From Clostridiales bacterium (lineage in GTDB: Bacteria > Bacillota > Clostridia > Lachnospirales > CAG-274), in contig JAJPZT010000032.1 in NCBI GenBank assembly GCA_021204175.1, positions 1 through 61,444 of the forward strand: DNA of 61,444 nt, written 5' to 3'. The position numbers and the translations under genes are program-made. A model generated the notes under the pieces. That model was not told where the DNA came from. It saw only the letters and a list, made by a program, of their open reading frames with translations, and ran no database searches. This document shows, one piece after another, positions 34,167-42,899 of this stretch; the stretch's first letter is position 1, and each line of letters begins with the position of its first letter.

Positions 34167-34303
34167 ATAAAAAGAAAAGGTGAGTATTGCAGTACTCACC
34201 TGATCCCGTCTTTCGACTGAGCAATCGCTGTAAGTCGGTTAGGCAGAATATTAACCGTTAGGTAATAGACCACCATTGCTTACGACATAGGGTGGTCTTT
34301 TTC
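34167..34303 (+). ncRNA. Candidate antitoxin small RNA (type I TA locus A)
   Basis: About 137 nt from the predicted start to a T-rich terminator. It opens with the perfect hairpin GGTGAGTA-ttgcag-TACTCACC, continues with CGACT/AGTCG and CGGTTA/TAACCG stems, and ends in the stem AGACCACC/GGTGGTCT followed by TTTTCTTT. Its last ~24 nt overlap, on the opposite strand, the stop region of the small membrane peptide encoded at 34399-34280. This convergent overlap is the layout of Firmicute type I systems such as txpA/RatA. Function is inferred from layout only. Confidence 0.6.
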
Positions 34304-34305
34304 TT
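34267..34305 (+). terminator. Terminator of the candidate antitoxin RNA
   Basis: 8-bp stem (34267-34274 with 34291-34298) followed by a T-rich tract. Confidence 0.8.
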
Positions 34306-34399
34306 TACGCATTATCTTTAATAACAATGCTATGTACTTTATGTCATATACAGATTGTATAATAACAAAGTAAGCATAGATTATGTCTAATGCATTCAT
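34280..34399 (-). CDS. Small hydrophobic peptide, candidate type I toxin
   Basis: A 39-residue frame with a near-perfect Shine-Dalgarno (AAGGAGGTGA, 34413-34404) five bases upstream of the ATG. The peptide is MNALDIIYAYFVIIQ followed by a second hydrophobic stretch and a basic/polar tail KIMRKEKDHPMS, resembling in size and layout the small membrane toxins of Firmicute type I systems (holin-like, TxpA, BsrG). I cannot assign it to a specific family. A promoter lies at 34541-34513. Its 3' end overlaps a convergent small RNA. Confidence 0.6.
   Translation of the reverse strand: MNALDIIYAYFVIIQSVYDIKYIALLLKIMRKEKDHPMS
34330..34399. repeat. 70-bp direct repeat, copy B
   Basis: Covers the 5' two thirds of the intact toxin-like frame; copy A is at 33990-34059. 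The AT-rich flanks (34095-34130 and 34540-34566) are also similar, so the duplicated unit was probably larger. Confidence 0.85.
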
Positions 34400-34512
34400 A
34401 TGGCGTCACCTCCTTATAATAAAAGTCCAACAGATACTTAACAAAAGTACTACAGGTACTCAATTATAACAGAAGTTCAGCCTAACCAACCCGTTAGTGA
34501 TTGCCTGACGTT

Positions 34513-34541
34513 ATTATAACAAAAAAATTGTCATTAGTAAA
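34513..34541 (-). promoter_or_regulatory. Putative promoter of the toxin-like mRNA
   Basis: Minus-strand TTTACT (34541-34536), a 17-bp spacer and TATAAT (34518-34513). The resulting leader would be about 105 nt and contains a segment similar to part of the small RNA. Confidence 0.55.
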
Positions 34542-34604
34542 GATAAAACATTAAAATTTTCACTTCAGCCGTCAAAAAAAATGTGCATAGTCACTGACTT
34601 GTGC

Positions 34605-34633
34605 TTGTTTTTTTATTTATTGTTTGTTATAAT
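34605..34633 (+). promoter_or_regulatory. Putative promoter of the tmk operon
   Basis: TTGTTT (34605-34610), a 17-bp spacer and TATAAT (34628-34633), 40 bp upstream of tmk. Confidence 0.6.
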
Positions 34634-34672
34634 TAAAACAGTATTATCATAACTCAGATTGGAGAAGATTTT

Positions 34673-35305
34673 ATGTCGGGTTTGTTTATAAGCTTTGAGG
34701 GAAACGACGGCGCAGGCAAAACTACTCAGTCTAAGCTGCTTAAAGAATATCTTGAGGGCTGCGGCTACAGCGTCAGACTTTTCAGAGAACCGGGCGGAAC
34801 GGAAATTTCCGAAAAAATAAGAGAAATTATTCTTGATAATGAAAACTATAAAATGAAGCATATGACTGAAGCCCTGTTATACGCCGCAGCAAGGTGTCAG
34901 CTTGTTTATGAGGGTATTTTGCCGGCGCTTAAGGGCGGTCAGATCGTAATCTGCGACAGGTTTTTAGACTCGTCTTTGGTTTATCAGGGTGTAGGCAGAG
35001 GTCTTGGCATAGATGTAGTCAAGGACATAAACAGCTATGCCACAGGGGGTCTTATGCCTGATTTGACCTTTTTTCTCCATTTGGATTTTTCCGAAGCACT
35101 TCAGAGAAAAAATTATCAGCACGAGCTTGACAGAATGGAAAATCAAAAGGCTTATTTTCATAACAGGGTTTACAAGGGCTTTATGGAGCTTGCAGAAAGT
35201 GAGAAAGACAGAATTGTGACCATAGAAGCCGATAAAAAGCCCGAAATCATAGCCGAGGAAATTATAGATTATTTCAACTACTTTGTTGGGAGCAGAGGAT
35301 TATGA
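34673..35305 (+). CDS. tmk: Thymidylate kinase
   Basis: Phosphorylates dTMP to dTDP. The P-loop is GNDGAGKTTQ (residues 9-18), the substrate loop FREPGGTEISEKIREII follows, and the DR-type motif is CDRFLDSSLVYQGVGRGL. Length 210 aa. It starts the conserved Firmicute block tmk-holB-ricT-trmN6-rsmI and overlaps holB by 4 nt. Confidence 0.96.
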   Translation: MSGLFISFEGNDGAGKTTQSKLLKEYLEGCGYSVRLFREPGGTEISEKIREIILDNENYKMKHMTEALLYAAARCQLVYEGILPALKGGQIVICDRFLDSSLVYQGVGRGLGIDVVKDINSYATGGLMPDLTFFLHLDFSEALQRKNYQHELDRMENQKAYFHNRVYKGFMELAESEKDRIVTIEADKKPEIIAEEIIDYFNYFVGSRGL

Positions 35306-36300
35306 TTAAAAGCTTTGACGATTTTTTGGGCAATGCCTCTGCTGTGAAGGGACTTAAGTCAATGATAGCTTCCGGCAGGGTCAGCCACGCCTATATTTTT
35401 GACGGGGCTTACGGTATGGGAAAAAAGACCCTTGCCTATGCCTTTGCGAAGGCTCTTCAGTGTGAAAAGAGCGTTGAAAACGGCTGCGGAAGGTGCTATT
35501 CCTGTAAGGCTTTAGACAGCAGTGAACACCCGGACGTATTTTTCGTTGACACAGACAAAACCACCATAGGTGTTGACGTAATCAGAGACGAAATTATAGA
35601 AAGAGCAAAGACAAAGCCTTATTCTTCAAAATATAAGATTTTCATACTTAACGGAGCCGAAAGACTGACGGAACAGGCTCAAAATGCACTTCTTAAAACA
35701 ATCGAAGAGCCCCCTGCCTACGGTATTTTTATACTTCTCGTCTCAAATTATAATAAGCTTTTGGTGACCGTTCTTTCAAGGTGTGTTCTTATACGCCTTA
35801 ATGCTTTAGGCAGAGAAATTTTGGAACGGGAGCTTTTAAAGACGAACGCCTGCGACAGACAAATGTGCAGTCTTGTTGCGGAGTGCGCCGGGGGCAGCTT
35901 AGGTGAAGCCCTGAGACTTTGTAAGGACGAAGGCTTTTTTACTCTAAGAGAGATGGCTGCGAAATTTTTTGACAGGGTTGAAGCTGCTGATCTTATGGGG
36001 CTTTATGAATTAATCGACGAAGCAATTGAACTTGACAAAAGCCACGATAAGGGACTGGACAGCTACTTAAGCCTGATTTATCTTTTTTACAGAGATTTGC
36101 TTGTGTTTAAAACCTGCGGTGAAGAAGACGTAATTCAAAAGGACTATTTGGGCTTGATAGAGGATATTTGCGGAAGGCTAACCCTTAAAAAGCTTATAAA
36201 GGGTTCTGAAGCAGTATCTGAGGCAAGACGTGAAATAGGTATGAATGTGAATAAACAGCTCTGTCTTGAGCAGATGCTTTTCAAAATAAAGGAGAAATGA
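35302..36300 (+). CDS. holB: DNA polymerase III subunit delta'
   Basis: Clamp-loader subunit of the replicative polymerase. The AAA+ fold has a P-loop-like GAYGMGKKT near residue 34, a zinc-binding cysteine set (CEKSVENGCGRCYSCK), and the SRC motif in TVLSRCVLIRL. QNALLKTIEEPP is the typical delta' segment. The last third is divergent, as is usual for this subunit in Clostridia. Length 332 aa; its start overlaps the tmk stop. Confidence 0.92.
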   Translation: MIKSFDDFLGNASAVKGLKSMIASGRVSHAYIFDGAYGMGKKTLAYAFAKALQCEKSVENGCGRCYSCKALDSSEHPDVFFVDTDKTTIGVDVIRDEIIERAKTKPYSSKYKIFILNGAERLTEQAQNALLKTIEEPPAYGIFILLVSNYNKLLVTVLSRCVLIRLNALGREILERELLKTNACDRQMCSLVAECAGGSLGEALRLCKDEGFFTLREMAAKFFDRVEAADLMGLYELIDEAIELDKSHDKGLDSYLSLIYLFYRDLLVFKTCGEEDVIQKDYLGLIEDICGRLTLKKLIKGSEAVSEARREIGMNVNKQLCLEQMLFKIKEK

Positions 36301-36303
36301 TGA

Positions 36304-37143
36304 ATGGTAACAATTATAGGGGTAAGATTTAAAAAAGCGGGAAAAATATATTATTTTGACCCTGCCGGTGAGCAGTTTTGCTGCGGTCAGGGCGTTATTG
36401 TGGAGACAATCAGGGGAATTGAATACGGCACAGTTGTTATTGCCAACAGAATAATCGACGAAAATACCTTCAATAAGCCTGTCAAGAAGATTATTCGAGG
36501 GGCAACGGAACGTGACGATGAAATTAACGCCTACAATAAAGAGAGAGAAAAGGAAGCTTTCAACATCTGTATTGACGCAATTAAACGCCACGGCTTGGAT
36601 ATGAAGCTGATTAAGGTGGAATTTACATTTGATGTCAGTAAGATTATTTTCTACTTCACCGCCGACGGAAGAATTGACTTCAGAGAGCTGGTTAAAGACT
36701 TGGCTTCGGTCTTCCACACTAGAATCGAGCTTCGTCAAATCGGCGTAAGAGATGAGGCTAAAATGGTTTCCGGCATAGGCAGCTGCGGAAGAAGTCTTTG
36801 CTGCGCCACATTTTTAGGCGATTTTCAGCCTGTTTCAATAAAAATGGCTAAGGATCAAAACCTTTCCTTAAACCCCTCCAAAATTTCCGGAAACTGCGGC
36901 AGTCTTATGTGCTGTCTTAAATATGAAGAGGACGTTTACAAGGAGCTTAACAAGAATATGCCCAAAGAAGGCGACTTAATCGAAACTGATATGGGCGAAG
37001 GCGAGGTTCTTGCGGTGAATGTTCTCAGGGGAATAATTAAAGCAGCCATAAGAGAAGAAGAAAACGACAACGTAAATATAGCCTATTTCAGTGCAGACGA
37101 GGTTAAAATTATTCACAAGAGACGGGGCAGAGCCGATGGCTGA
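36304..37143 (+). CDS. ricT: PSP1-domain protein RicT/YaaT
   Basis: Member of the Ric (Y) complex, named stage 0 sporulation protein YaaT in Bacillus. The N-terminal region VTIIGVRFKKAGKIYYFDP and the PSP1 core around residues 60-150 are characteristic. Cysteine motifs GSCGRSLCCATF and NCGSLMCCLKY are conserved in the family and are implicated in Fe-S ligation within the complex. Its partner family YlbF is encoded at 19296. It sits 3 nt after holB and overlaps the next gene by 8 nt. Confidence 0.92.
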   Translation: MVTIIGVRFKKAGKIYYFDPAGEQFCCGQGVIVETIRGIEYGTVVIANRIIDENTFNKPVKKIIRGATERDDEINAYNKEREKEAFNICIDAIKRHGLDMKLIKVEFTFDVSKIIFYFTADGRIDFRELVKDLASVFHTRIELRQIGVRDEAKMVSGIGSCGRSLCCATFLGDFQPVSIKMAKDQNLSLNPSKISGNCGSLMCCLKYEEDVYKELNKNMPKEGDLIETDMGEGEVLAVNVLRGIIKAAIREEENDNVNIAYFSADEVKIIHKRRGRADG

Positions 37144-37873
37144 GCGAATTGACGATTTGCAGAGAAAGGGCTTTAAAATTATTCAGGACGATGAAATGTT
37201 CTGCTTCGGAACAGACGCTGTTCTGCTGTGTCACTTAGCAAGGCTTAAGCCCGGGGACAGGGTGGTTGACTTAGGCTGCGGAAACGGTGTAATAGGTCTG
37301 CTTCTCTGCTCACTTTATGACAATATAAACGTTACAGGGCTTGAAATTCAGCCAAAGGCTGCGGAGCTTGCCAAACGAAACATTAGCCTTAACGGCATTG
37401 AGGACAGAATGACAGCGGTTTTAGGCGACATTAGCCGTATTTCCGATTATTTTTCCATCGGTGAAGCGGACGTTGTTATCACAAACCCCCCATATATGAA
37501 GGCTCAGGGCAGCCTTAAAAACGAAAGCCAAGAAAAACGCTTAGCCCGACACGAAATACTTTGCTCCCTCAATGACGTAGTTAAGGCGGCGGCGTATCTT
37601 CTTAAGTTCGGCGGCAGATTTTTTATGGTTCATAAGCCGGAAAGGCTTTGTGAAATTTTCGAGGTTATGAAAAGCTGCGGAATTGAGCCTAAAAGGCTGA
37701 GACTTGTTCAGGCAAATTCAAAAAAAGAACCCTCCATGGCTCTTATTGAAGGAGCAAAAGGGGGCAAACCCGGGCTTAGGGTTATGCCGGCTCTTGTTAT
37801 AAACAGCGATGACGGAAGGCTAAATAGCGAATACGAAAGAATTTACAACAGTGACGAAACTGTTTTGATATAA
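37136..37873 (+). CDS. tRNA1(Val) A37 N6-methyltransferase-type protein
   Basis: Class I SAM methyltransferase of the TrmN6/YabB family. SAM motif I is VVDLGCGNGVIGLLL and the N6-adenine catalytic motif is ITNPPYM. The ATG at 37136 lies inside the end of ricT, giving 245 aa and the family-like start MAERIDDLQRKGFKI. The position between ricT and rsmI matches Bacillus yabB. Target assignment follows the family. Confidence 0.88.
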   Translation: MAERIDDLQRKGFKIIQDDEMFCFGTDAVLLCHLARLKPGDRVVDLGCGNGVIGLLLCSLYDNINVTGLEIQPKAAELAKRNISLNGIEDRMTAVLGDISRISDYFSIGEADVVITNPPYMKAQGSLKNESQEKRLARHEILCSLNDVVKAAAYLLKFGGRFFMVHKPERLCEIFEVMKSCGIEPKRLRLVQANSKKEPSMALIEGAKGGKPGLRVMPALVINSDDGRLNSEYERIYNSDETVLI

Positions 37874-37888
37874 GGAATTGATGAAATT

Positions 37889-38719
37889 ATGTGCGGAAAG
37901 CTATTTGTTTGCGGAACTCCTATAGGAAATTTAGAGGACATGACCCTTCGGTGCTTAAGGGTCTTAAAGGAATGCGACCTTATTGCTGCTGAGGACACTC
38001 GAAACACCCTTAAGCTTTTAAACTATTTTGAAATAAAAACCCCTATGACCTCTTATCACAAATTCAACGAGGAGGAAAAGGGGGAAAAGCTTGTTGAAAG
38101 AATTTTAAACGGCGATAATATTGCACTTGTCAGCGACGCCGGAATGCCGGGCATTTCCGACCCGGGAGCAGTTGTCATAAATATGTGCCGAAAAGCCGGG
38201 GTCGAGGTCTGTGTTGTTCCCGGACCTACTGCGGTAATTTCCGCCCTTGTGCTTTCCGGTATGGAGGGCAGAAGCTTCGCCTTTGAGGGCTTTCTTCCCG
38301 CAAATAAGCATATGAAAAAGGCGGTTTTGGAGCGGCTTAAAACCGAAAAGCGAACCACCGTTTTTTATGAAGCCCCTCACCACCTGAGAGAAACCCTTGC
38401 CGAAATCTATAAAATCTGCGGAGACAGAGAAGCGGCGGCAGTCCGTGAAATAACCAAAAAGCACGAGGAAACCCTGAGAATGGGGCTTAAGGAGCTTATT
38501 GACTATTTTGAAGAAAATGAACCACGGGGCGAGTTCGTCCTTATTATAGGGGGCGCAAAGGAAGAAGAGGTTAAAACCGACCTTTCAGCCGCCGAAAGAG
38601 TGGTTCAGCTTATGAATGAAGGCATTGATAAAAAAGAAGCTATGAAAATCTGCGCTAAGGAAAGAGGAGTTTCTAAAAAGGTAATATATGCTGAATTGCT
38701 GAAGGACGACAGCCTTTAA
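37889..38719 (+). CDS. rsmI: 16S rRNA (cytidine1402-2'-O)-methyltransferase
   Basis: Methylates the ribose of C1402 in the decoding centre. Family motifs are FVCGTPIGNLEDMTLR, AAEDTRNTLKLL, VSDAGMPGISDPG and VPGPTAVISALVLSG. Length 276 aa. It is the last gene of the tmk block and is followed by a terminator. Confidence 0.96.
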   Translation: MCGKLFVCGTPIGNLEDMTLRCLRVLKECDLIAAEDTRNTLKLLNYFEIKTPMTSYHKFNEEEKGEKLVERILNGDNIALVSDAGMPGISDPGAVVINMCRKAGVEVCVVPGPTAVISALVLSGMEGRSFAFEGFLPANKHMKKAVLERLKTEKRTTVFYEAPHHLRETLAEIYKICGDREAAAVREITKKHEETLRMGLKELIDYFEENEPRGEFVLIIGGAKEEEVKTDLSAAERVVQLMNEGIDKKEAMKICAKERGVSKKVIYAELLKDDSL

Positions 38720-38749
38720 ACATTGTCGAATAAAAAAATTACAGCGATT

Positions 38750-38782
38750 AACCGATACTGAATTGTGTCGGTTATTTTTTTG
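38750..38782 (+). terminator. Terminator after rsmI
   Basis: 9-bp stem (38750-38758 with 38765-38773, one G-U type pair) followed by seven T. Confidence 0.8.
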
Positions 38783-39018
38783 TCCAAAATTAATTTTAGC
38801 GAAGGGGGAACACTTTAATGACTTACGGATATGCAAGGGTCAGCAGCAAAGACCAAAACGAGGACAGGCAGCTTATAGCCTTTGAAGAAAGCGGCTATAA
38901 ATTCGACAGAATTTTTATTGAGAAGCAAAGCGGAAAGGACTTCAACAGAGCCGAATACCGCAGAATGATTAAGGCTGTCAGAAAAGGTGACATCATTGTT
39001 GTAAAGAGTATTGACCGA

Positions 39019-39436
<418 letters not shown>

Positions 39437-39636
39437 TGACTATCGTGACTATATAGAAATTTATGATAAATTCAGACGGCAGGAATTAACCCAAAAACAG
39501 GCTATGGAAACTATTGGCTGCTGCAAAACCACATATTACCGCCTTATGAAGAATATAAGAGCAGCAAAAACCTTTGAAGAGGTTTAATAATGAAGCTTCA
39601 ATATGCAATATGGAAATATTACCCAATAAGTTACAT

Positions 39637-39654
39637 CAAGGTATACTTTAGTAA
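39637..39654. promoter_or_regulatory. Operator-like half palindrome
   Basis: Contains GTATACTTTAGTAA (39641-39654), the same half-site as the perfect palindrome at 39754-39771; the left half is degenerate. Confidence 0.4.
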
Positions 39655-39753
39655 TCATAGTCACAATAAACAAATACACATTTTAATTATACAATGTTCT
39701 TTGTGTAAAAGTCAACATAAAAATCAAAAAAATGTCTGTAAAAAAGGGAGTTC

Positions 39754-39771
39754 ACTAAAGTATACTTTAGT
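39754..39771. promoter_or_regulatory. Perfect 18-bp palindrome upstream of the glycosylation cassette
   Basis: ACTAAAGTATACTTTAGT, a perfect inverted repeat without spacer, 36 bp upstream of the gene at 39808. Likely a dimeric regulator's site. The rest of 39588-39807 is AT-rich, with no further feature I can support. Confidence 0.55.
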
Positions 39772-39807
39772 AGGAATTTTAATGCTGCGGAGGTATTACA
39801 GAATTAA

Positions 39808-40398
39808 ATGCTATCTTTAATTAAACCGTTTTCGAAAAAAATTATAAAAAACAATCAAATGTCGGCAGCTTCCGGTGACAGCCGAAAAACAGGAGATATT
39901 GCATGGGCTTTCAGTGTTTTCGTTTTGGTTTTCGGAACTCTTTTTACGATTTTTGTGCTAATATTTCAGCATACATATTATTCAAAGCCCGTTAAAGCCG
40001 ATCTTTCTCAGGTTCAAATTGCCGATGAAGAGGCTTACAGATTTAACATTGACAGTATTACTGACTCAAGAACTTTGGGTAATTATGTCTTTATTAAAGG
40101 CTGGGCTCTTCATAAAGGACAGGACTTAAACCATTTTAATACAGAGTTGGTATTGTATAAGGACAGCTTGGAGAATTGCCTTGTTTTTAAGCTTGCTATG
40201 CAGACCCGAACAGACGTTACGGAATATTTTGACGACGGTTATGACTATGACCTGTCCGGTTTTTCCGCTAATGTTAAAAGCAGCTATATAGGCGGTAATG
40301 AATATAAAATTGCCCTGCTTTATAATGATACGGAAACAGACGACGGCGCCGCAATAATTTTAACAGGCGAAACCTTTATAAGTGAGGAGGAAGATTAA
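39808..40398 (+). CDS. Single-pass membrane protein of the glycosylation cassette
   Basis: Unrecognised 196-residue protein. One transmembrane segment spans about residues 31-53 (IAWAFSVFVLVFGTLFTIFV), followed by an extracytoplasmic domain of ~140 residues with VFIKGWALHKGQDLNHF and acidic ending TFISEEED. The Shine-Dalgarno GGAGG lies 17 nt from the ATG, which is too far, so the true start may differ. It is directly followed by the polytopic protein (1-nt overlap) and a GT2 enzyme, so a role in the same surface modification is likely. Confidence 0.65.
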   Translation: MLSLIKPFSKKIIKNNQMSAASGDSRKTGDIAWAFSVFVLVFGTLFTIFVLIFQHTYYSKPVKADLSQVQIADEEAYRFNIDSITDSRTLGNYVFIKGWALHKGQDLNHFNTELVLYKDSLENCLVFKLAMQTRTDVTEYFDDGYDYDLSGFSANVKSSYIGGNEYKIALLYNDTETDDGAAIILTGETFISEEED

Positions 40399-41795
40399 TG
40401 CGCAGAGAAAAAAGACAGAGGGCGGCGCATAAAATTCATATTCCCCAATGGGCAGTTTGGTATGTGCTGTTTATGATCGTTATTATTTTTTGGCATCTGT
40501 TAATGCATGAATACATAGGCGATGCGGTAACAAATTTTTCAAAAGGACTTGATTCCGACACATTAATCAATATATTGAAAAGAAGATATAATAACTGGTC
40601 GTCAAGGGTAATTATAGAAGGGCTTTTATATTTAATTGCCCGTTATGTTAATCTTTGGAAGCTGTGCAATATAGCGGTTTATGCACTTTTTGCCTACAGT
40701 CTGCTTTATTTAACCGATTTTAAACATCCTAAGCTGACTTTGGGCTTGTGGCTCACCTATCCCGTAATAGAAATGGCTTCCGCCGGCTGGATAGCTACCT
40801 ATATGAATTATTTTTGGCCCCTTGCTATGTGTACATATGCAATGATTTCACTGCACAAGCTTTATAACGGCAAAAAAATTCATCTCATTGAATGGCTGAC
40901 ATTTTCCCTTGCTGCTCTGTTTGCGGCGAATGTGGAACAGGTCTGCGTGCTTTATGCCTGTGTTTTAACAGGCTTCGGAATAGATTATTTTTTAATTCAA
41001 AAATCCAAAAAGGGTTTTGTGTTTTATATACTTCAGTGGATTATTACCCTGGGAAATATAGCCTTTATTTGCTTAAGCCGGGGTAATTCCGTAAGAACAT
41101 GGAAGGAAATAGGTATGCGTATGCAGGATTTCGGTACTATGAGTATAATTGACAAGGGAGTTTTGGGGGCTGTCGTTACAATGGGAAAGCTCGTAACGGC
41201 TAATCTTAATTTTCTCATTTTTGTGACGGTGATATTTGCCATAAGTATACTTAACAGGTATTATTCAGAAAAGAAAACAACGGGGCTGAAAAAGCTTATC
41301 ACTCGAATTTGCTTTGCTTTGCCCTTTGCAGCTGCCGTTGGTCTGACTGTTTTTAAAACCGCTTCGGAAACATTTTTCCCCCAAATTGTCGGCGTGCTTT
41401 TAAATTATGTCAGGGTAGACGCAGAAAACTGGTATAATTTGAAATATTATGTGCCGTTTATAGTATATATGGTTATGATTATGGCAATTCTCGTTGCTCT
41501 TTTGAATCTTTTTGAAGATGTAAAGAAAAGCTTCATGTTGGCGGCTTTATTTATGACGGGCTTGCTGAGCCGCGTGGTTTTGGGCTTTTCGCCCACACTT
41601 TATGCTTCAAATATGCGTACATTTATATTTTTTGACGCTGTGATAATATTTATTATTGTACTGATGTACTGCTTCAGTGCGGAGGTAAGAAAAAAGCTGC
41701 CTCAGAGGGTACATAAAGCCGCTTCATATATTTTTACGGCTGCGGTCGTTATTTCGGTTATTAACAATGCTGTTGCAGTATGCGCAAGGATATAA
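40398..41795 (+). CDS. Polytopic membrane protein, probable GT-C-type glycosyltransferase (DUF6056-like)
   Basis: 465 residues with about ten to eleven hydrophobic segments. An early extracytoplasmic loop contains DSDTLINILKRRYNNWSSRVIIEG, similar to the acidic/aromatic loop of DUF6056-type proteins and other lipid-linked sugar transferases. Placed between a single-pass protein and a GT2 bactoprenol glycosyltransferase, it fits the YfhO/GtrC role: moving a sugar from a polyprenyl phosphate carrier to a cell-wall polymer. The family assignment is from memory and moderate. Confidence 0.6.
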   Translation: MRREKRQRAAHKIHIPQWAVWYVLFMIVIIFWHLLMHEYIGDAVTNFSKGLDSDTLINILKRRYNNWSSRVIIEGLLYLIARYVNLWKLCNIAVYALFAYSLLYLTDFKHPKLTLGLWLTYPVIEMASAGWIATYMNYFWPLAMCTYAMISLHKLYNGKKIHLIEWLTFSLAALFAANVEQVCVLYACVLTGFGIDYFLIQKSKKGFVFYILQWIITLGNIAFICLSRGNSVRTWKEIGMRMQDFGTMSIIDKGVLGAVVTMGKLVTANLNFLIFVTVIFAISILNRYYSEKKTTGLKKLITRICFALPFAAAVGLTVFKTASETFFPQIVGVLLNYVRVDAENWYNLKYYVPFIVYMVMIMAILVALLNLFEDVKKSFMLAALFMTGLLSRVVLGFSPTLYASNMRTFIFFDAVIIFIIVLMYCFSAEVRKKLPQRVHKAASYIFTAAVVISVINNAVAVCARI

Positions 41796-41819
41796 AGCCA
41801 AGAAATCAGGTGAATTTGA

Positions 41820-42767
41820 ATGAAAAAACTATCTCTTATTGCACCTTGCTATAACGAAGAAGATGTATTATTAATATTTTATAAGGAAACATCCCGTATT
41901 GTAAAAGCTATGGGGTGCGATTATGAACTGATTTTTGTAAATGACGGTTCAACCGACAGAACCTTAAGCTTATTAAAGAAGCTTGCTGAGAATGACGAAC
42001 ATGTAATATATCTTTCGTTTTCGAGAAATTTCGGAAAAGAGGCTGCTATGTATGCCGGATTTTGCAATGCAAAAGGGGATTATGCGGCTGTTATGGATGC
42101 GGATATGCAGGATCCCCCGTCACTGCTTCCTAAAATGGTTGAAATTTTGGAGCAGGGCGAATTTGACAGTGTGGCTACAAGAAGAGTCGACAGAACAGGC
42201 GAACCCCCTATACGCAGTTGGTTTGCCCACAAATTTTATAAGCTGATTAACCGAATTTCAGACACCGATATTGTTGACGGAGCCAGAGATTTCAGGCTTA
42301 TGAAAAGAGAAATGGTTGACGCAATAATTAAAATGTCGGAATATAACCGTTTTTCAAAGGGCATTTTCGGCTGGGTGGGCTTTCGAACCTATTGGCTGTC
42401 ATATGAAAATGTGGAGCGTGCTGCCGGAGAAACAAAGTGGAATTTTTGGAAGCTGTTTAAATATGCAGTTGACGGAATTATAAATTTTTCCCAAACTCCT
42501 TTGAGTCTTGCCTCCTGGGGCGGAATAATTATGACAATTGTTTCTTTCTTTGTAATGATTTTGCTTGTGATCCGCCGTTTGGTTTTCGGCGACCCCGTAG
42601 CCGGATGGGCATCAACTATATGCTTCATTATTTTTATAGGCGGGCTTCAGTTGTTTTCTATCGGAATTATGGGGCAGTATATTGCCAAAATTTACATAGA
42701 AACAAAAAACCGCCCTCACTTTATAATTGCCGAAACAAATAAAGACGATGTGAAGAAAATTCAGTGA
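41820..42767 (+). CDS. Polyprenyl-phosphate glycosyltransferase, GtrB/CsbB-like
   Basis: Family 2 glycosyltransferase that charges undecaprenyl phosphate with a sugar at the inner membrane face. The N-terminal GT-A domain has IAPCYNEEDVL, FVNDGSTDRTL and the metal motif MDADMQDPP. Two C-terminal transmembrane segments (about residues 233-256 and 266-290) are typical of GtrB, DPMS and CsbB. Length 315 aa. With the preceding genes it forms a three-gene side-chain glycosylation unit; no GtcA-type flippase is seen nearby. Confidence 0.9.
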   Translation: MKKLSLIAPCYNEEDVLLIFYKETSRIVKAMGCDYELIFVNDGSTDRTLSLLKKLAENDEHVIYLSFSRNFGKEAAMYAGFCNAKGDYAAVMDADMQDPPSLLPKMVEILEQGEFDSVATRRVDRTGEPPIRSWFAHKFYKLINRISDTDIVDGARDFRLMKREMVDAIIKMSEYNRFSKGIFGWVGFRTYWLSYENVERAAGETKWNFWKLFKYAVDGIINFSQTPLSLASWGGIIMTIVSFFVMILLVIRRLVFGDPVAGWASTICFIIFIGGLQLFSIGIMGQYIAKIYIETKNRPHFIIAETNKDDVKKIQ

Positions 42768-42823
42768 TTATAATAAACTTATTTTAAATCAACAATTTAT
42801 AAGGTTTGACGCTTTTGTTTCGC

Positions 42824-42852
42824 TTGCATGTTTTTACAATATGTGCTATAAT
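42824..42852 (+). promoter_or_regulatory. Promoter of toxin-like peptide B
   Basis: TTGCAT (42824-42829), a 17-bp spacer and TATAAT (42847-42852), about 48 bp upstream of the small reading frame. Confidence 0.7.
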
Positions 42853-42899
42853 ATTCTTGTTACCGCCCCTATACCGGTACGGAGGGGAGGTGTTTTGGG

